Below, one piece after another: positions 27,298-36,060 of a stretch of DNA of 64,000 nt. This DNA is from Burkholderia sp. USMB20 (GTDB taxonomy: Bacteria; Pseudomonadota; Gammaproteobacteria; Burkholderiales; Burkholderiaceae), in contig NZ_JTAN02000012.1 in NCBI RefSeq assembly GCF_000949135.2, forward strand, positions 372,001 through 436,000, read 5' to 3'. The translations under genes and the position numbers were made by a program. The notes under the pieces were generated by a model that saw nothing but the letters and a program-made list of their open reading frames with translations, had not been told where the DNA came from and searched no databases. Numbering within the stretch: position 1 is the stretch's first letter; every line of letters begins with the position of its first letter.

Positions 27298-28464
27298 ATG
27301 AAGATTCACGAGTACCAGGGTAAGGAAATCCTGCGGAAATTCGGAGTCGCGGTACCGCGCGGCAAGCCGGCGTTCTCGGTTGACGAGGCCGTCAAGGTGG
27401 CAGAAGAGCTCGGCGGCCCGGTTTGGGTCGTGAAGGCTCAGATTCACGCGGGTGGCCGTGGCAAGGGCGGCGGCGTGAAGGTGGCGAAGTCGATCGAGCA
27501 GGTCCGCGAATACGCGAACCAGATCCTCGGCATGCAGCTCGTCACGCACCAGACCGGTCCGGAAGGCCAGAAGGTCAACCGCCTGATGATCGAAGAAGGC
27601 GCCGACATCAAGCAGGAACTGTATGTCAGCCTCGTCGTCGACCGCATCTCGCAGAAGATCGTGCTGATGGGTTCGAGCGAAGGCGGCATGGACATCGAGG
27701 AAGTCGCCGAAAAGCACCCGGAACTGATCCACAAGGTCATCGTCGAGCCGTCGACGGGCCTGCTCGACGCGCAAGCCGACGACCTCGCCGCGAAGATCGG
27801 CGTGCCGGCTGCTTCGATCCCGCAAGCACGCGCGATCCTGCAAGGCCTGTACAAGGCATTCTGGGAAACCGACGCATCGCTGGCTGAAATCAACCCGCTG
27901 AACGTCTCCGGCGACGGCAAGGTCATCGCACTCGACGCGAAGTTCAACTTCGACTCGAACGCGCTGTTCCGTCACCCGGAAATCGTCGCGTACCGCGACC
28001 TGGACGAAGAAGATCCGGCTGAAATCGAAGCGTCGAAGTTCGACCTCGCGTACATCTCGCTCGACGGCAACATCGGCTGTCTCGTGAACGGCGCAGGCCT
28101 CGCGATGGCGACGATGGACACGATCAAGCTGTTCGGCGGCGAGCCGGCGAACTTCCTGGACGTCGGCGGCGGTGCGACGACCGAGAAGGTCACGGAAGCG
28201 TTCAAGCTGATGCTGAAGAACCCGGACCTGAAGGCGATCCTCGTGAACATCTTCGGCGGCATCATGCGCTGCGACGTGATCGCGGAAGGCGTGATCGCCG
28301 GTTCGAAGGCCGTGAACCTGAACGTGCCGCTCGTCGTGCGCATGAAGGGCACGAACGAAGACCTCGGCAAGAAGATGCTGGCCGATTCGGGCCTGCCGAT
28401 CATCTCGGCGGACAGCATGGAAGAGGCTGCGCAGAAGGTTGTCGCGGCTGCCGCAGGCAAGTAA
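27298..28464 (+). CDS. sucC: Succinyl-CoA synthetase, beta subunit
   Basis: 388 residues, identical in length to E. coli SucC. An N-terminal ATP-grasp domain ([27 protein letters not shown]) binds nucleotide and magnesium; the C-terminal domain (from about 240) carries the [11 protein letters not shown] segment that contacts the alpha subunit. With SucD it makes ATP or GTP from succinyl-CoA in the TCA cycle. Followed by sucD after 68 bases, with no terminator between: a standard sucCD operon. Confidence 0.97.
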   Translation: MKIHEYQGKEILRKFGVAVPRGKPAFSVDEAVKVAEELGGPVWVVKAQIHAGGRGKGGGVKVAKSIEQVREYANQILGMQLVTHQTGPEGQKVNRLMIEEGADIKQELYVSLVVDRISQKIVLMGSSEGGMDIEEVAEKHPELIHKVIVEPSTGLLDAQADDLAAKIGVPAASIPQARAILQGLYKAFWETDASLAEINPLNVSGDGKVIALDAKFNFDSNALFRHPEIVAYRDLDEEDPAEIEASKFDLAYISLDGNIGCLVNGAGLAMATMDTIKLFGGEPANFLDVGGGATTEKVTEAFKLMLKNPDLKAILVNIFGGIMRCDVIAEGVIAGSKAVNLNVPLVVRMKGTNEDLGKKMLADSGLPIISADSMEEAAQKVVAAAAGK

Positions 28465-28532
28465 GCGCGCTCAATGAATAGGTATGGCGGCGCGGTTTGC
28501 ACGCGACGCCAATCGAACAGAGGTCAAAATAC

Positions 28533-29414
28533 ATGTCGATTCTGATCAACAAGGACACGAAGGTCATCACGCAGGGCATTACCGGCAAGACCGGTCAATT
28601 CCACACGCGCGCCTGCCGTGAATACGCAAACGGCCGCGAAGCATTCGTCGCGGGCGTGAACCCGAAGAAGGCCGGCGAAGACTTCGAAGGCATTCCGATC
28701 TACGCGAGCGTCAAGGAAGCGAAGGCCGAAACCGGCGCGACCGTGTCGGTCATCTACGTTCCGCCGGCAGGTGCTGCTGCTGCGATCTGGGAAGCGGTCG
28801 AAGCCGACCTCGATCTCGCGATCTGCATCACGGAAGGCATCCCCGTGCGCGACATGATCGAAGTGAAGGACCGCATGCGTCGCGAAGGCCGCAAGACGCT
28901 GCTGCTCGGGCCGAACTGCCCGGGCACGATCACGCCGGACGAGCTGAAGATCGGCATCATGCCGGGTCACATCCACCGCAAGGGCCGCATCGGCGTCGTG
29001 TCGCGTTCGGGCACGCTGACGTATGAAGCGGTTGCGCAGCTGACGGCGCTGGGCCTCGGCCAGTCGTCGGCAGTCGGTATCGGCGGCGACCCGATCAACG
29101 GTCTGAAGCACATCGACGTGATGAAGATGTTCAACGACGATCCGGATACGGATGCGGTCGTGATGATCGGCGAAATCGGCGGTCCGGACGAAGCCAATGC
29201 CGCCGAGTGGATCAAGGACAACATGAAGAAGCCGGTCGTCGGCTTCATCGCGGGCGTCACGGCGCCTCCGGGCAAGCGCATGGGCCACGCCGGCGCGCTG
29301 ATCTCGGGCGGTGCGGATACGGCCGAAGCGAAGCTGGAAATCATGGAAGCGTGCGGCATCACCGTCACGCGCAACCCGTCGGAGATGGGCCGTCTGCTGA
29401 AGAAGGCGCTGTAA
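28533..29414 (+). CDS. sucD: Succinyl-CoA synthetase, alpha subunit
   Basis: 293 residues. A Rossmann CoA-binding domain (GITGKTGQFHT at about 15-25, YVPPAGAAAAIWEA) is followed by a ligase domain containing the phosphohistidine loop GHAGALISGG with H252. The CoA-binding and phosphohistidine motifs are complete, so the subunit should be active. Start at the ATG at 28533, as the codons before it are outside the family. Operon end is marked by a strong terminator 27 bases after the stop. Confidence 0.97.
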   Translation: MSILINKDTKVITQGITGKTGQFHTRACREYANGREAFVAGVNPKKAGEDFEGIPIYASVKEAKAETGATVSVIYVPPAGAAAAIWEAVEADLDLAICITEGIPVRDMIEVKDRMRREGRKTLLLGPNCPGTITPDELKIGIMPGHIHRKGRIGVVSRSGTLTYEAVAQLTALGLGQSSAVGIGGDPINGLKHIDVMKMFNDDPDTDAVVMIGEIGGPDEANAAEWIKDNMKKPVVGFIAGVTAPPGKRMGHAGALISGGADTAEAKLEIMEACGITVTRNPSEMGRLLKKAL

Positions 29415-29440
29415 TATTTCCCCTGGGTTCGTCCTGCAGA

Positions 29441-29466
29441 AAACGCCGGCTTCGCCGGCGTTTTTT
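29441..29466 (+). terminator. Terminator of sucCD
   Basis: AAACGCCGGC-TTC-GCCGGCGTTTTTT: a nearly perfect stem with a three-base loop followed by six T. Strong rho-independent terminator. Confidence 0.93.
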
Positions 29467-29582
29467 GTTATGCTCGCGCAATGAATTTGTAAGCCCCGGG
29501 GCTGCGCGATGCATGTCCCGGCATTGACCCGGGCCGCCTGTTCGACAGCCGTTGCCCCGCACCCGATCACCCGATACTGCTC

Positions 29583-30287
29583 ATGCTTGAATTCCTGACG
29601 TCGCTCCACTGGGGCGCGGTGTTTCAGATCGTCATCATCGACATTCTCCTCGGCGGCGACAACGCGGTCGTGATCGCGCTCGCATGCCGCAACCTGCCCG
29701 CCAACCAGCGGCTGCGCGGCGTCGTGTGGGGCACGGCCGGCGCGATCCTGCTGCGGGTCGCGCTGATCGCATTCGCGGTCGTGCTGCTCGACGTGCCGTT
29801 CCTGAAGTTCGGCGGCGGCCTGCTGCTGCTGTGGATCGGCGTCAAGCTGATGGCGCCGGACGCCGATGCGCACGACAACGTGAAGCCGGCCGACCGGCTG
29901 TGGGACGCGGTGAAGACGATCGTGATCGCCGACGCCGTGATGAGCCTCGACAACGTGATCGCGATCGCCGGCGCGGCCGAGCAGGCCGATCCGTCGCACC
30001 GGCTGGCGCTGGTGATCTTCGGGCTCGTCGTCAGCGTGCCGATCATCGTGTGGGGCAGCACGCTCGTGCTGAAGCTGCTCGACCGCTTTCCGGTCGTCGT
30101 CGCGCTGGGCGCCGGGCTGCTGGGCTGGATCGCCGGCGGGCTGATGGTGCACGACCCGGTCGGCGACCGCTGGCCGGTACTCGATACGCAGGCCGCGATC
30201 TACGGCGCGAGCATCGCCGGCGCGCTGTTCGTCGTCACCGCGGGTTACGCGCTCCGGCGCCGCCGCGGCGTCCCGCGCGCGCATTGA
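29583..30287 (+). CDS. TerC family membrane protein
   Basis: 234 residues with about seven membrane segments. The paired acidic motifs of the TerC/Alx family are present: IDILLGGDNAVVIAL near residue 20 and ADAVMSLDNVIAIAG near residue 120, whose aspartates are thought to bind a metal ion, probably manganese. Family members export or handle Mn2+ and metal stress. Monocistronic: bounded by the sucCD terminator before and a strong terminator after. I looked for a yybP-ykoY leader upstream and could not make one out. Confidence 0.9.
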   Translation: MLEFLTSLHWGAVFQIVIIDILLGGDNAVVIALACRNLPANQRLRGVVWGTAGAILLRVALIAFAVVLLDVPFLKFGGGLLLLWIGVKLMAPDADAHDNVKPADRLWDAVKTIVIADAVMSLDNVIAIAGAAEQADPSHRLALVIFGLVVSVPIIVWGSTLVLKLLDRFPVVVALGAGLLGWIAGGLMVHDPVGDRWPVLDTQAAIYGASIAGALFVVTAGYALRRRRGVPRAH

Positions 30288-30338
30288 CGTTGGCCGTCCG
30301 GCCGACTGCCGGGGCCGCGGCCCGCTGGCTACGATCGA

Positions 30339-30368
30339 AACGCCTGCCTGATCCGGCAGGCGTTTTTC
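30339..30368 (+). terminator. Terminator of the terC-family gene
   Basis: Ten-base stem AACGCCTGCC/GGCAGGCGTT (30339-30348 and 30355-30364) with a six-base loop, running into TTTTT. Located 50 bases after the stop codon. Confidence 0.9.
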
Positions 30369-30384
30369 GTTTCCGGAGCCAGTC

Positions 30385-31077
30385 ATGTTCGAAGCCTTTT
30401 CCGTTTCCCTGTTCCGTCGCATCGCCGCCGATCTGCGGCGCGCGCGCCGGCCGGCGCCGCGCTGGCGGCCGGCCGGCTTCACGCTGATCGAGCTGATGAT
30501 CGTGCTCGCGATCGTTGGCGTGATCGCGGCCTATGCGATTCCCGCGTACCAGGATTACCTCGCGCGCTCGCGTGTCGGCGAGGGGCTCGCGCTCGCGTCG
30601 TCCGCGCGGCTCGCGGTCGCCGACAATGCCGCGAGCGGCGCGGGCCTCGACGGCGGCTACAGCCCGCCGGCCGCCACCCGCAACGTCGAATCCGTCGTCA
30701 TCGACGGCGACACGGGCCAGATCACGGTGGCGTTTACCGCCCGCGTCGCCGCGGCCGGCGCGAATACGCTCGTCCTCGTGCCGTCCGCGCCGGACAAGGC
30801 CGATACGCCGACCGCGCGCGTACCGCTGAAAAAGGGCACGATGCAGGCCGGGGCGATCGCATGGGAGTGCTTTGCCGCCGGCAAGGCTGCGTCGTCGCTC
30901 CCGGCGCCGGGAGCGGGCCCGCTGCCGGAGCCGCGACGTTGCCCGCGAAATATGCGCCGGCGGAATGCCGCGCGTAGGGGCGGGGCATGCCGGCGCGTGC
31001 CGGGCCGCCCGCACGGCACGGCGCCCGCCGTGCCGGCGGGTTCCGCCGGTCGCACCGGTCGCGGCCGCGTCGGGTGA
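30385..31077 (+). CDS. Type IV pilin-like protein, frameshifted at the C-terminus
   Basis: The prepilin signature is clear: cleavage between G31 and F32, then [19 protein letters not shown] with E36 as the conserved E5 of the mature pilin. The frame as it stands runs to 31077 (230 residues), but from about residue 180 it turns arginine-rich and unlike a pilin. In the -1 frame from about 30927 the DNA reads [12 protein letters not shown] and stops at TAG 30975-30977, a typical pilin end whose cysteine would pair with the WEC cysteine. A one-base loss near 30915-30930 is the simplest explanation. The leader is long (31 residues against the usual 6-7 of type IVa). Next to pglL. Confidence 0.8.
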   Translation: MFEAFSVSLFRRIAADLRRARRPAPRWRPAGFTLIELMIVLAIVGVIAAYAIPAYQDYLARSRVGEGLALASSARLAVADNAASGAGLDGGYSPPAATRNVESVVIDGDTGQITVAFTARVAAAGANTLVLVPSAPDKADTPTARVPLKKGTMQAGAIAWECFAAGKAASSLPAPGAGPLPEPRRCPRNMRRRNAARRGGACRRVPGRPHGTAPAVPAGSAGRTGRGRVG

Positions 31078-31144
31078 CGTGCGACGGGCCGCACAGAGCG
31101 GGGAAAGTTTTGTATAGTGCCGGTTGCTGACATCCGGTTCGCTC

Positions 31145-32923
31145 ATGCCTTCTACTTTTTCCCGTTCGTTGCCGCTCGTTGCGCTGGCTGTCGCCCTGAT
31201 CGTGCCGTACTCGATCACGAATCACACGTATCCGATTCCAACCTTCTATTCAGAATTTGCCGCGCTGGTGCTGTATCTGCTGGTGGGGCTCTCCGTCGTC
31301 CTGCTCGCGCGCACGGGCCGCCCGGCCGAGCCGTTCGCCGCGCCGGCCGCGTTCGTCGCGCCGCTCGGGTTCGCGGCGGTGCTGATCGCGCAGGTCGCGC
31401 TGATGCCGCTGAAGGTGCCGTCGATGAACTGGCTGGCGGTCGGCTATCTGGCCGCCGCGCTGGTCGCGATGCAGGCCGGCTACACGCTCGCGCGCGAGGG
31501 GCTCGCCGAAGCCGTCGCGCGAATGATGTCCGGCGCGCTGCTCGTCGGCGGGGTGTTCGCGGTCGCGAGCCAGATCGTTCAGCTGTTCCATCTCGAGTCC
31601 GCGGTGTCGCCGTTCGTCGTCGTGTACAACATCACGGTCGATCGCCGCCCGTACGGCAACATGGCGCAGGCGAACCACCTGGCGACCTACATCGCGTTCG
31701 CGCTCGCGGGCGCGCTGTATCTGGCGCAGACGCGCCGGCTCGCGGCATGGGCGTGGCTCGCGCTGTCGATCGCGCTGTCGGTCGGGCTCGCGCTGACGGT
31801 GTCGCGCGGCCCGTGGCTGCAGGTCGCGGTGCTGGTCGTCGCGGGTTTCTGGATGGCATGGATCGAGTCGCGCCGCGCGCCGGGCAACCGCCGCGCATGG
31901 CTGATGCCGGTCGCGCTCGCGGTGATCTTCGTCGCGGTGAACGTCGCGGTTCGCTGGGCCAACGTGCACTTCCACCTGGGGCTCGCCGAGTCGGCGGCCG
32001 ACCGGATGCGCGACGCGGGGCAGATCGCGCCGCGCCTCGCGCTGTGGAAGTACGGGCTTGCGATGTTCCGCGAGCATCCGTTGCTCGGCGTCGGCTGGGG
32101 CGAATTCCCGTCGCATCAGTTCGCGCTCGTGCGTACGCTCGGCGGTGTCGAGATCGCGAACAACTCGCACGACATCTTCATCGACCTGCTCGCGAAGTCC
32201 GGCCTCGTCGGCCTCGGCGTGCTCGTCGTCGCGCTCGTTACATGGTTCGTGCGCGCGGTGCGCGCGCCGCAGTCGAGCACGCGCGTGTTTGGCCTCGCGC
32301 TGATCGGCATCCTGCTGATGCATGCGCTCGTCGAATATCCGCAGCAATACATGTTCTTCCTGCTGCCGGCGATGTTCGTGATCGGCCTGCTCGACGTGAA
32401 GCCGCTGCGTATCCTGCCGGGCCGCGCGGCGTTCGGGCTGTTCGCGGTGCTGTCGGTCGGCGGCGTGCTGGCGGCAGTGCCCGTGCTGCGCGACTACCAG
32501 CGCGCGGAAGTGCTGTACTACGGCAGCGATCCGGCCGCGCAGTACCGCGACGCGCCGTCGCTGCTGTTCGGCGCGTGGGGCGATTACGGCGCGGCCACGC
32601 TGCTGACGATTTCGCCGGACAACCTGCCGCTCAAGCTCGTCGCGCACGAGCGCGCGATCGCGCTGCTGCCCGGCGAGACGGTGCTGCGCCGCTATGCGGC
32701 GCTGCAGGCGCTGGCCGGCCGCGACGCCGACGCGCTCGATACGGTTGCGCGCCTGCATGTGTTCGCGAAGGAGTTGAAGGATTGGCCGCAGCAGCTTGCG
32801 TTGCTGTACAAGCTGTGCGACCAGCAGCCGGCGCTGAAGGCGTTCAAGGCGGCGGTGGTCGCGAAGTACGGAGAAGTCCCGGCCGACGCGGACGACGACG
32901 ACTCGGACGACGATTCGGAGTGA
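31145..32923 (+). CDS. pglL: PglL-type O-oligosaccharyltransferase
   Basis: 592 residues with about twelve membrane helices and a Wzy_C/ligase-type periplasmic loop containing NMAQANHLATYIAFAL and the NNSHDIFIDLLAKSG region, with the histidine essential in O-oligosaccharyltransferases, then a soluble C-terminal part that ends in an acidic aspartate run. PglL transfers a lipid-linked glycan en bloc to serines of periplasmic and outer-membrane proteins; Burkholderia cenocepacia has a general O-glycosylation system of this kind. Start at the ATG at 31145, giving the family's N-terminus. Directly downstream of the pilin gene, a common pglL-pilin neighbourhood. Confidence 0.9.
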   Translation: MPSTFSRSLPLVALAVALIVPYSITNHTYPIPTFYSEFAALVLYLLVGLSVVLLARTGRPAEPFAAPAAFVAPLGFAAVLIAQVALMPLKVPSMNWLAVGYLAAALVAMQAGYTLAREGLAEAVARMMSGALLVGGVFAVASQIVQLFHLESAVSPFVVVYNITVDRRPYGNMAQANHLATYIAFALAGALYLAQTRRLAAWAWLALSIALSVGLALTVSRGPWLQVAVLVVAGFWMAWIESRRAPGNRRAWLMPVALAVIFVAVNVAVRWANVHFHLGLAESAADRMRDAGQIAPRLALWKYGLAMFREHPLLGVGWGEFPSHQFALVRTLGGVEIANNSHDIFIDLLAKSGLVGLGVLVVALVTWFVRAVRAPQSSTRVFGLALIGILLMHALVEYPQQYMFFLLPAMFVIGLLDVKPLRILPGRAAFGLFAVLSVGGVLAAVPVLRDYQRAEVLYYGSDPAAQYRDAPSLLFGAWGDYGAATLLTISPDNLPLKLVAHERAIALLPGETVLRRYAALQALAGRDADALDTVARLHVFAKELKDWPQQLALLYKLCDQQPALKAFKAAVVAKYGEVPADADDDDSDDDSE

Positions 32924-33342
32924 CGCCGCGCGGCGCCGGGCGGGGAATCCCGGCGTCGGTCGGATTGCGGTGGAGCAGGGGAGCGATGGCGGCCCGGGAC
33001 GGTGCGGCGATTGCTTCCCGCGAAGAATGGATGCCCGCCGGATATGGCGCGATTCGCGTCAACCATTGTCAAATCGCCGCCACGCGCGAGGCGGCGCGTG
33101 CACAATGCGCGAAAGCGTTCGCGAGCATGGCCGCCCGGAGCGGGCTGCCGGCACGAACGCTGCCCCCGGATTTCCGGGAACCCGCGCAGCAGGATCGCGA
33201 CCGGGCAACCATCGGTCGTGCGGCCGCAACGGGGCGCCGGTCCGATGGCCGCGGCGCGGGGCGATGCACGCGATGCTGCCGGACGATGTCGGCCGGCGCG
33301 GCAATCGTCCGCAACAACAGTACTCAAGAACGATATTCGACC
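32924..33342 (+). other. Intergenic region before lipoprotein gene
   Basis: This 419-base stretch follows pglL. No terminator with U-tract and no conserved frame is seen. Short imperfect GC-rich palindromes occur (for example around 33172-33183, CCGGATTTCCGG), but they are ordinary for this composition. Confidence 0.35.
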
Positions 33343-33693
33343 ATGGCTCTTCGCTCGACCATCCTGATCCTGCCTGCCGTCGCCATGCTGCTTTCCGGCT
33401 GCGCGATGCTGTCGTCGTCGCAGGAAAGCAAGCTGACCTGCCGCATTCCGCGCGCCGTCTACCCGGATGGCGCGAAGCCGCTCACGCGTCCCGTCACCGT
33501 GCTCGTGCGCGCGCTGATGACGACCTCGGGCGAAGCCCAGAACGTCACCGTGACGACGAGCAGCCGCAATGCCGCGGCAGACCGCGCGGCCGTCGACGCG
33601 ATGACACATGCGAGCTGCGCGCAGACCGGCGCCACCGCGAATCCGTTCCTGCTCACGCAACCGTTCGTGTTCGAGCCGCGTCGCGGCGAGTGA
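33343..33693 (+). CDS. Small lipoprotein with TonB C-terminal-like domain
   Basis: 116 residues. A lipoprotein signal with lipobox LSGC (C20) is followed by a domain reading IPRAVYPDGAKPLTRPVTVLVRALMTTSGEAQNVTV, close to the P-x-YP and V-x-V pattern of TonB C-terminal domains, and a cysteine pair (LTCR, ASCAQ). It is far too short for a full TonB and has no membrane anchor to energise transport, so it is probably a periplasmic or outer-membrane binding lipoprotein. Family assignment is by eye; function unknown. Confidence 0.65.
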   Translation: MALRSTILILPAVAMLLSGCAMLSSSQESKLTCRIPRAVYPDGAKPLTRPVTVLVRALMTTSGEAQNVTVTTSSRNAAADRAAVDAMTHASCAQTGATANPFLLTQPFVFEPRRGE

Positions 33694-33815
33694 CGCGAGG
33701 CACCTTGGCCCCTGATGCATGTGCGGCCAGGGCCGTCGTACGCGAGGCAGTTCGCTGCGGCTCGCGATCGCGCAGCCGCAGCGAGGGCCGGCCACCGAGG
33801 CTTCCGGTGCGCGCT

Positions 33816-35078
33816 TCAGAAGGTCCGTTTCTTCAGCGTATAGGCATGCAGCCAGTACAGCGTGTTGGTCTGCGCGTCGAAGTAGCCGCCCTGTGCGGTC
33901 TTGTCGGTCGTTTTATTCCACGACTTGCCGGCGTCGGTGCTGCTGAACGTCAGGTCGACCGGTGCGCCGCCGCCGGTGCCGCCGCTTCCGGAGTTCGGAT
34001 CGGTCGCATAGACGAGCAGGAGGCCGTTGCGACCGATGCTCATGCTGTCGAGCGTGAGCTTCTCGTCGAACGTGCGCAGTTGCTGCACGGCCTCGGGATG
34101 GTCGTTCGTCCACGTGGAAATGGCGCCCGTCCGGCGGCCGTTGTCGGGACCCTCGCCGTTTTGCGGCTTGTCGAGATGCGACAGCGTGTACAGCGAATAA
34201 CGTGATCCTGATCCCGGCGTGGGCGGCGTGGTGTCGAGCGCAGTGACGACCTGGCCTGGCAGCACGGTATCCGTCACGAATGCGTGCTGCCCCCAGTCGA
34301 GCCGATCGACCACGCTGTGACCCGGCGCTTCGGCAGTCTGTGCGACGTAGTAGGCGATCCGCAGGACCCCGTCCGGGCCGAGGCTGATTGCATTGAAATC
34401 CTGGCGCGTGTCGCTGCCGGTGTGGGCATCGGCCGGCACGTCGATCGCCTGCCACGTGTTTCCGCCGTCCGCGGTCCGCCATATGCGGGGGCCCCAGCCC
34501 GCCGCGTAGCCACGCTGCGGATCGAGAAAGAGCAGGCGGCCGATGTTCCGGTTTTCGGGCCATTGAAGTTGCGACCATGTCTGGCCGCCATTGCTCGATT
34601 TCCACAGCCTGGTAGTTTGCGGCGCGTCGCCGCCGTGCGCCTCGGGAGCTTTGTAGTTCATCCATGACGTGCTGATGAACTGAACGGTCCAGTCCGGCGA
34701 GTACCACCAGGCGGCCTCCTGGCCGACCTGCTGGAAATGGCGCTTCATCCCGCCGTCGATCGTGCCGCGGAAGAAGCTGATCGTCATGCGGTTCAGCAAC
34801 TCGCCGGTGTCGTTCATCCATGCTTCGGTCGGCTCGGGCCGCTGCGGCTCGTTCGATTCGGCCTGCGGCTTGAACGTCACCTCGGGATTGGCGAGCTTGA
34901 CGCTCATCACGTCGTTGCCCTTGATGCGGAAGTTGCCGCCGCCATACGGCGCGTCGTCCCGCATGAAGCTTGTCGAAATCGTCTCCCAGCCCGTCGTCAT
35001 ATTCACGTACCCGTATGTTGCAATGGCCAGGGCAACGAGGCCACCGGCGATCCATTTCCAGCGCTTGTGTTTTCGCAT
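33816..35078 (-). CDS. Membrane-anchored BNR-repeat protein, candidate T6SS immunity
   Basis: 420 residues. A basic N-terminus (KHKRWKW) and one membrane helix (about 10-26) place the body in the periplasm. At least three BNR/Asp-box-like units are visible (SSNGGQTWSQ, TADGGNTWQA, SSTDAGKSWNK), which together with the glycine/tryptophan-rich pattern indicate a beta-propeller. It starts one base after the stop of the putative effector, so translation is coupled. As the last gene of a vgrG-effector unit, its most likely role is immunity against the effector in the periplasm. A role as effector chaperone is less likely because of the membrane anchor. Confidence 0.7.
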   Translation of the reverse strand: MRKHKRWKWIAGGLVALAIATYGYVNMTTGWETISTSFMRDDAPYGGGNFRIKGNDVMSVKLANPEVTFKPQAESNEPQRPEPTEAWMNDTGELLNRMTISFFRGTIDGGMKRHFQQVGQEAAWWYSPDWTVQFISTSWMNYKAPEAHGGDAPQTTRLWKSSNGGQTWSQLQWPENRNIGRLLFLDPQRGYAAGWGPRIWRTADGGNTWQAIDVPADAHTGSDTRQDFNAISLGPDGVLRIAYYVAQTAEAPGHSVVDRLDWGQHAFVTDTVLPGQVVTALDTTPPTPGSGSRYSLYTLSHLDKPQNGEGPDNGRRTGAISTWTNDHPEAVQQLRTFDEKLTLDSMSIGRNGLLLVYATDPNSGSGGTGGGAPVDLTFSSTDAGKSWNKTTDKTAQGGYFDAQTNTLYWLHAYTLKKRTF

Positions 35079-35079
35079 G

Positions 35080-36060
35080 TCACTTTTTCAGCAAACGTTC
35101 GAGCGCGCGGTTAACTTCGTCGGCCGCATCCGAACCCCACTCGCGTGCCTTGTCGGCGGCGTCCGAGCCCCACTCGCGCGCCTTGTCGGTGGCGTCCGAG
35201 CCCCACTCGCGGGCTTTGTCGACCGCGTCCTTGCTCCATTCGCGCGCTTTTGCCTTGGCGACGGGAATGCCCGCGTCGATTGCCTGTTTGCGCGTGCGCC
35301 CGTCGGCCCATTCCTCGATGTTCGGCCGCCTGCCGATCTTGATGAGATCCGAGACCGGCAGGCCGGCCAGCCCTCCGTCCAGATACGCCAATGGGTGAGT
35401 GACAAAGGCGAAGGTCTTGAACGTATCTCCGCCCTTGTCCAGTTCCAGTTCGTATCGCTTCACCTGCATCGAGAGCTTGCCGTTTCCCGGTTTCGCGCTA
35501 TTGAATGCGATCTGGTTTCCCTGCATGTTCTGATACAGCCCGATCTCGATGTATTTCTGAAGCCACCAGCGCGCGTTATCCAGCCATTTCTTTCCTTTTA
35601 TCGTGAGGGCGGGATACAGATTGGCGCCGTAATCCGAGCAATAGTAGTAGCCGTAACTCACATAGTAATCGGGCGGCTTATGCCCGCACCCGATATGACG
35701 CATCATGAAATTGCCGTGGCGGGACCAGTCCGAATCGGTGCTTTTCGGTTTGATCAGTTCCTCTCGCCGATGCAGCAGTTCATGGACGACTTTCTTGTCT
35801 TTCCACGGATCCCATGACGTTGCGAATTTCTTCACGGTCTCCCATGCGCTCGACACGCTGACCTTCTCTACCGTTTCCCAGTATTCGCCGTGAAGCGGCA
35901 GGTAGTAGAACGGGCAAGTACCAACGATGGAATCCGCCGCCGGCGTCACATGCTTGTCGCAGATATTGATCGCCACCTTCGGCCGATCCTTGTACCCCGT
36001 CGGCGTCAGCATCCCCGCGCCGGTACCCAGCACGTTGTCCTTCTGTTGCACGTCAGCCAT
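35080..36060 (-). CDS. Putative VgrG-linked T6SS effector with HExxH motif
   Basis: 326 residues, family not recognised. A metallopeptidase-like motif HELLH is present at residues 93-97; possible further metal ligands are H115, H122, H127 and the YYCSDYG segment around 138-144. The middle (130-250) is rich in Tyr, Trp and Gly. The C-terminus holds four 11-residue repeats (271-314, consensus KAREWGSDAAD), then ERLLKK. No signal peptide, as expected of a T6SS cargo. Its start overlaps the vgrG stop by eight bases. Two 60-base stretches I counted are about 52% GC, below its neighbours. HExxH occurs by chance in some proteins, so zincin activity is an inference. Confidence 0.65.
   Translation of the reverse strand: MADVQQKDNVLGTGAGMLTPTGYKDRPKVAINICDKHVTPAADSIVGTCPFYYLPLHGEYWETVEKVSVSSAWETVKKFATSWDPWKDKKVVHELLHRREELIKPKSTDSDWSRHGNFMMRHIGCGHKPPDYYVSYGYYYCSDYGANLYPALTIKGKKWLDNARWWLQKYIEIGLYQNMQGNQIAFNSAKPGNGKLSMQVKRYELELDKGGDTFKTFAFVTHPLAYLDGGLAGLPVSDLIKIGRRPNIEEWADGRTRKQAIDAGIPVAKAKAREWSKDAVDKAREWGSDATDKAREWGSDAADKAREWGSDAADEVNRALERLLKK
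35119..35250 (-). repeat. Four 33-bp tandem repeats in the effector gene
   Basis: Four in-frame 33-base units encode KAREWSKDAVD, KAREWGSDATD, KAREWGSDAAD and KAREWGSDAAD. The last two peptide units are identical, so copy number probably changes by slippage. An 11-residue period fits a hendecad coiled coil or an amphipathic helix. Confidence 0.85.

Noticed and set aside
29467-29582. Possible yybP-ykoY manganese riboswitch before the terC-family gene
   Set aside because: Riboswitches of this class are common at this position, but I could not identify the conserved loop sequences, only ordinary GC-rich hairpins.
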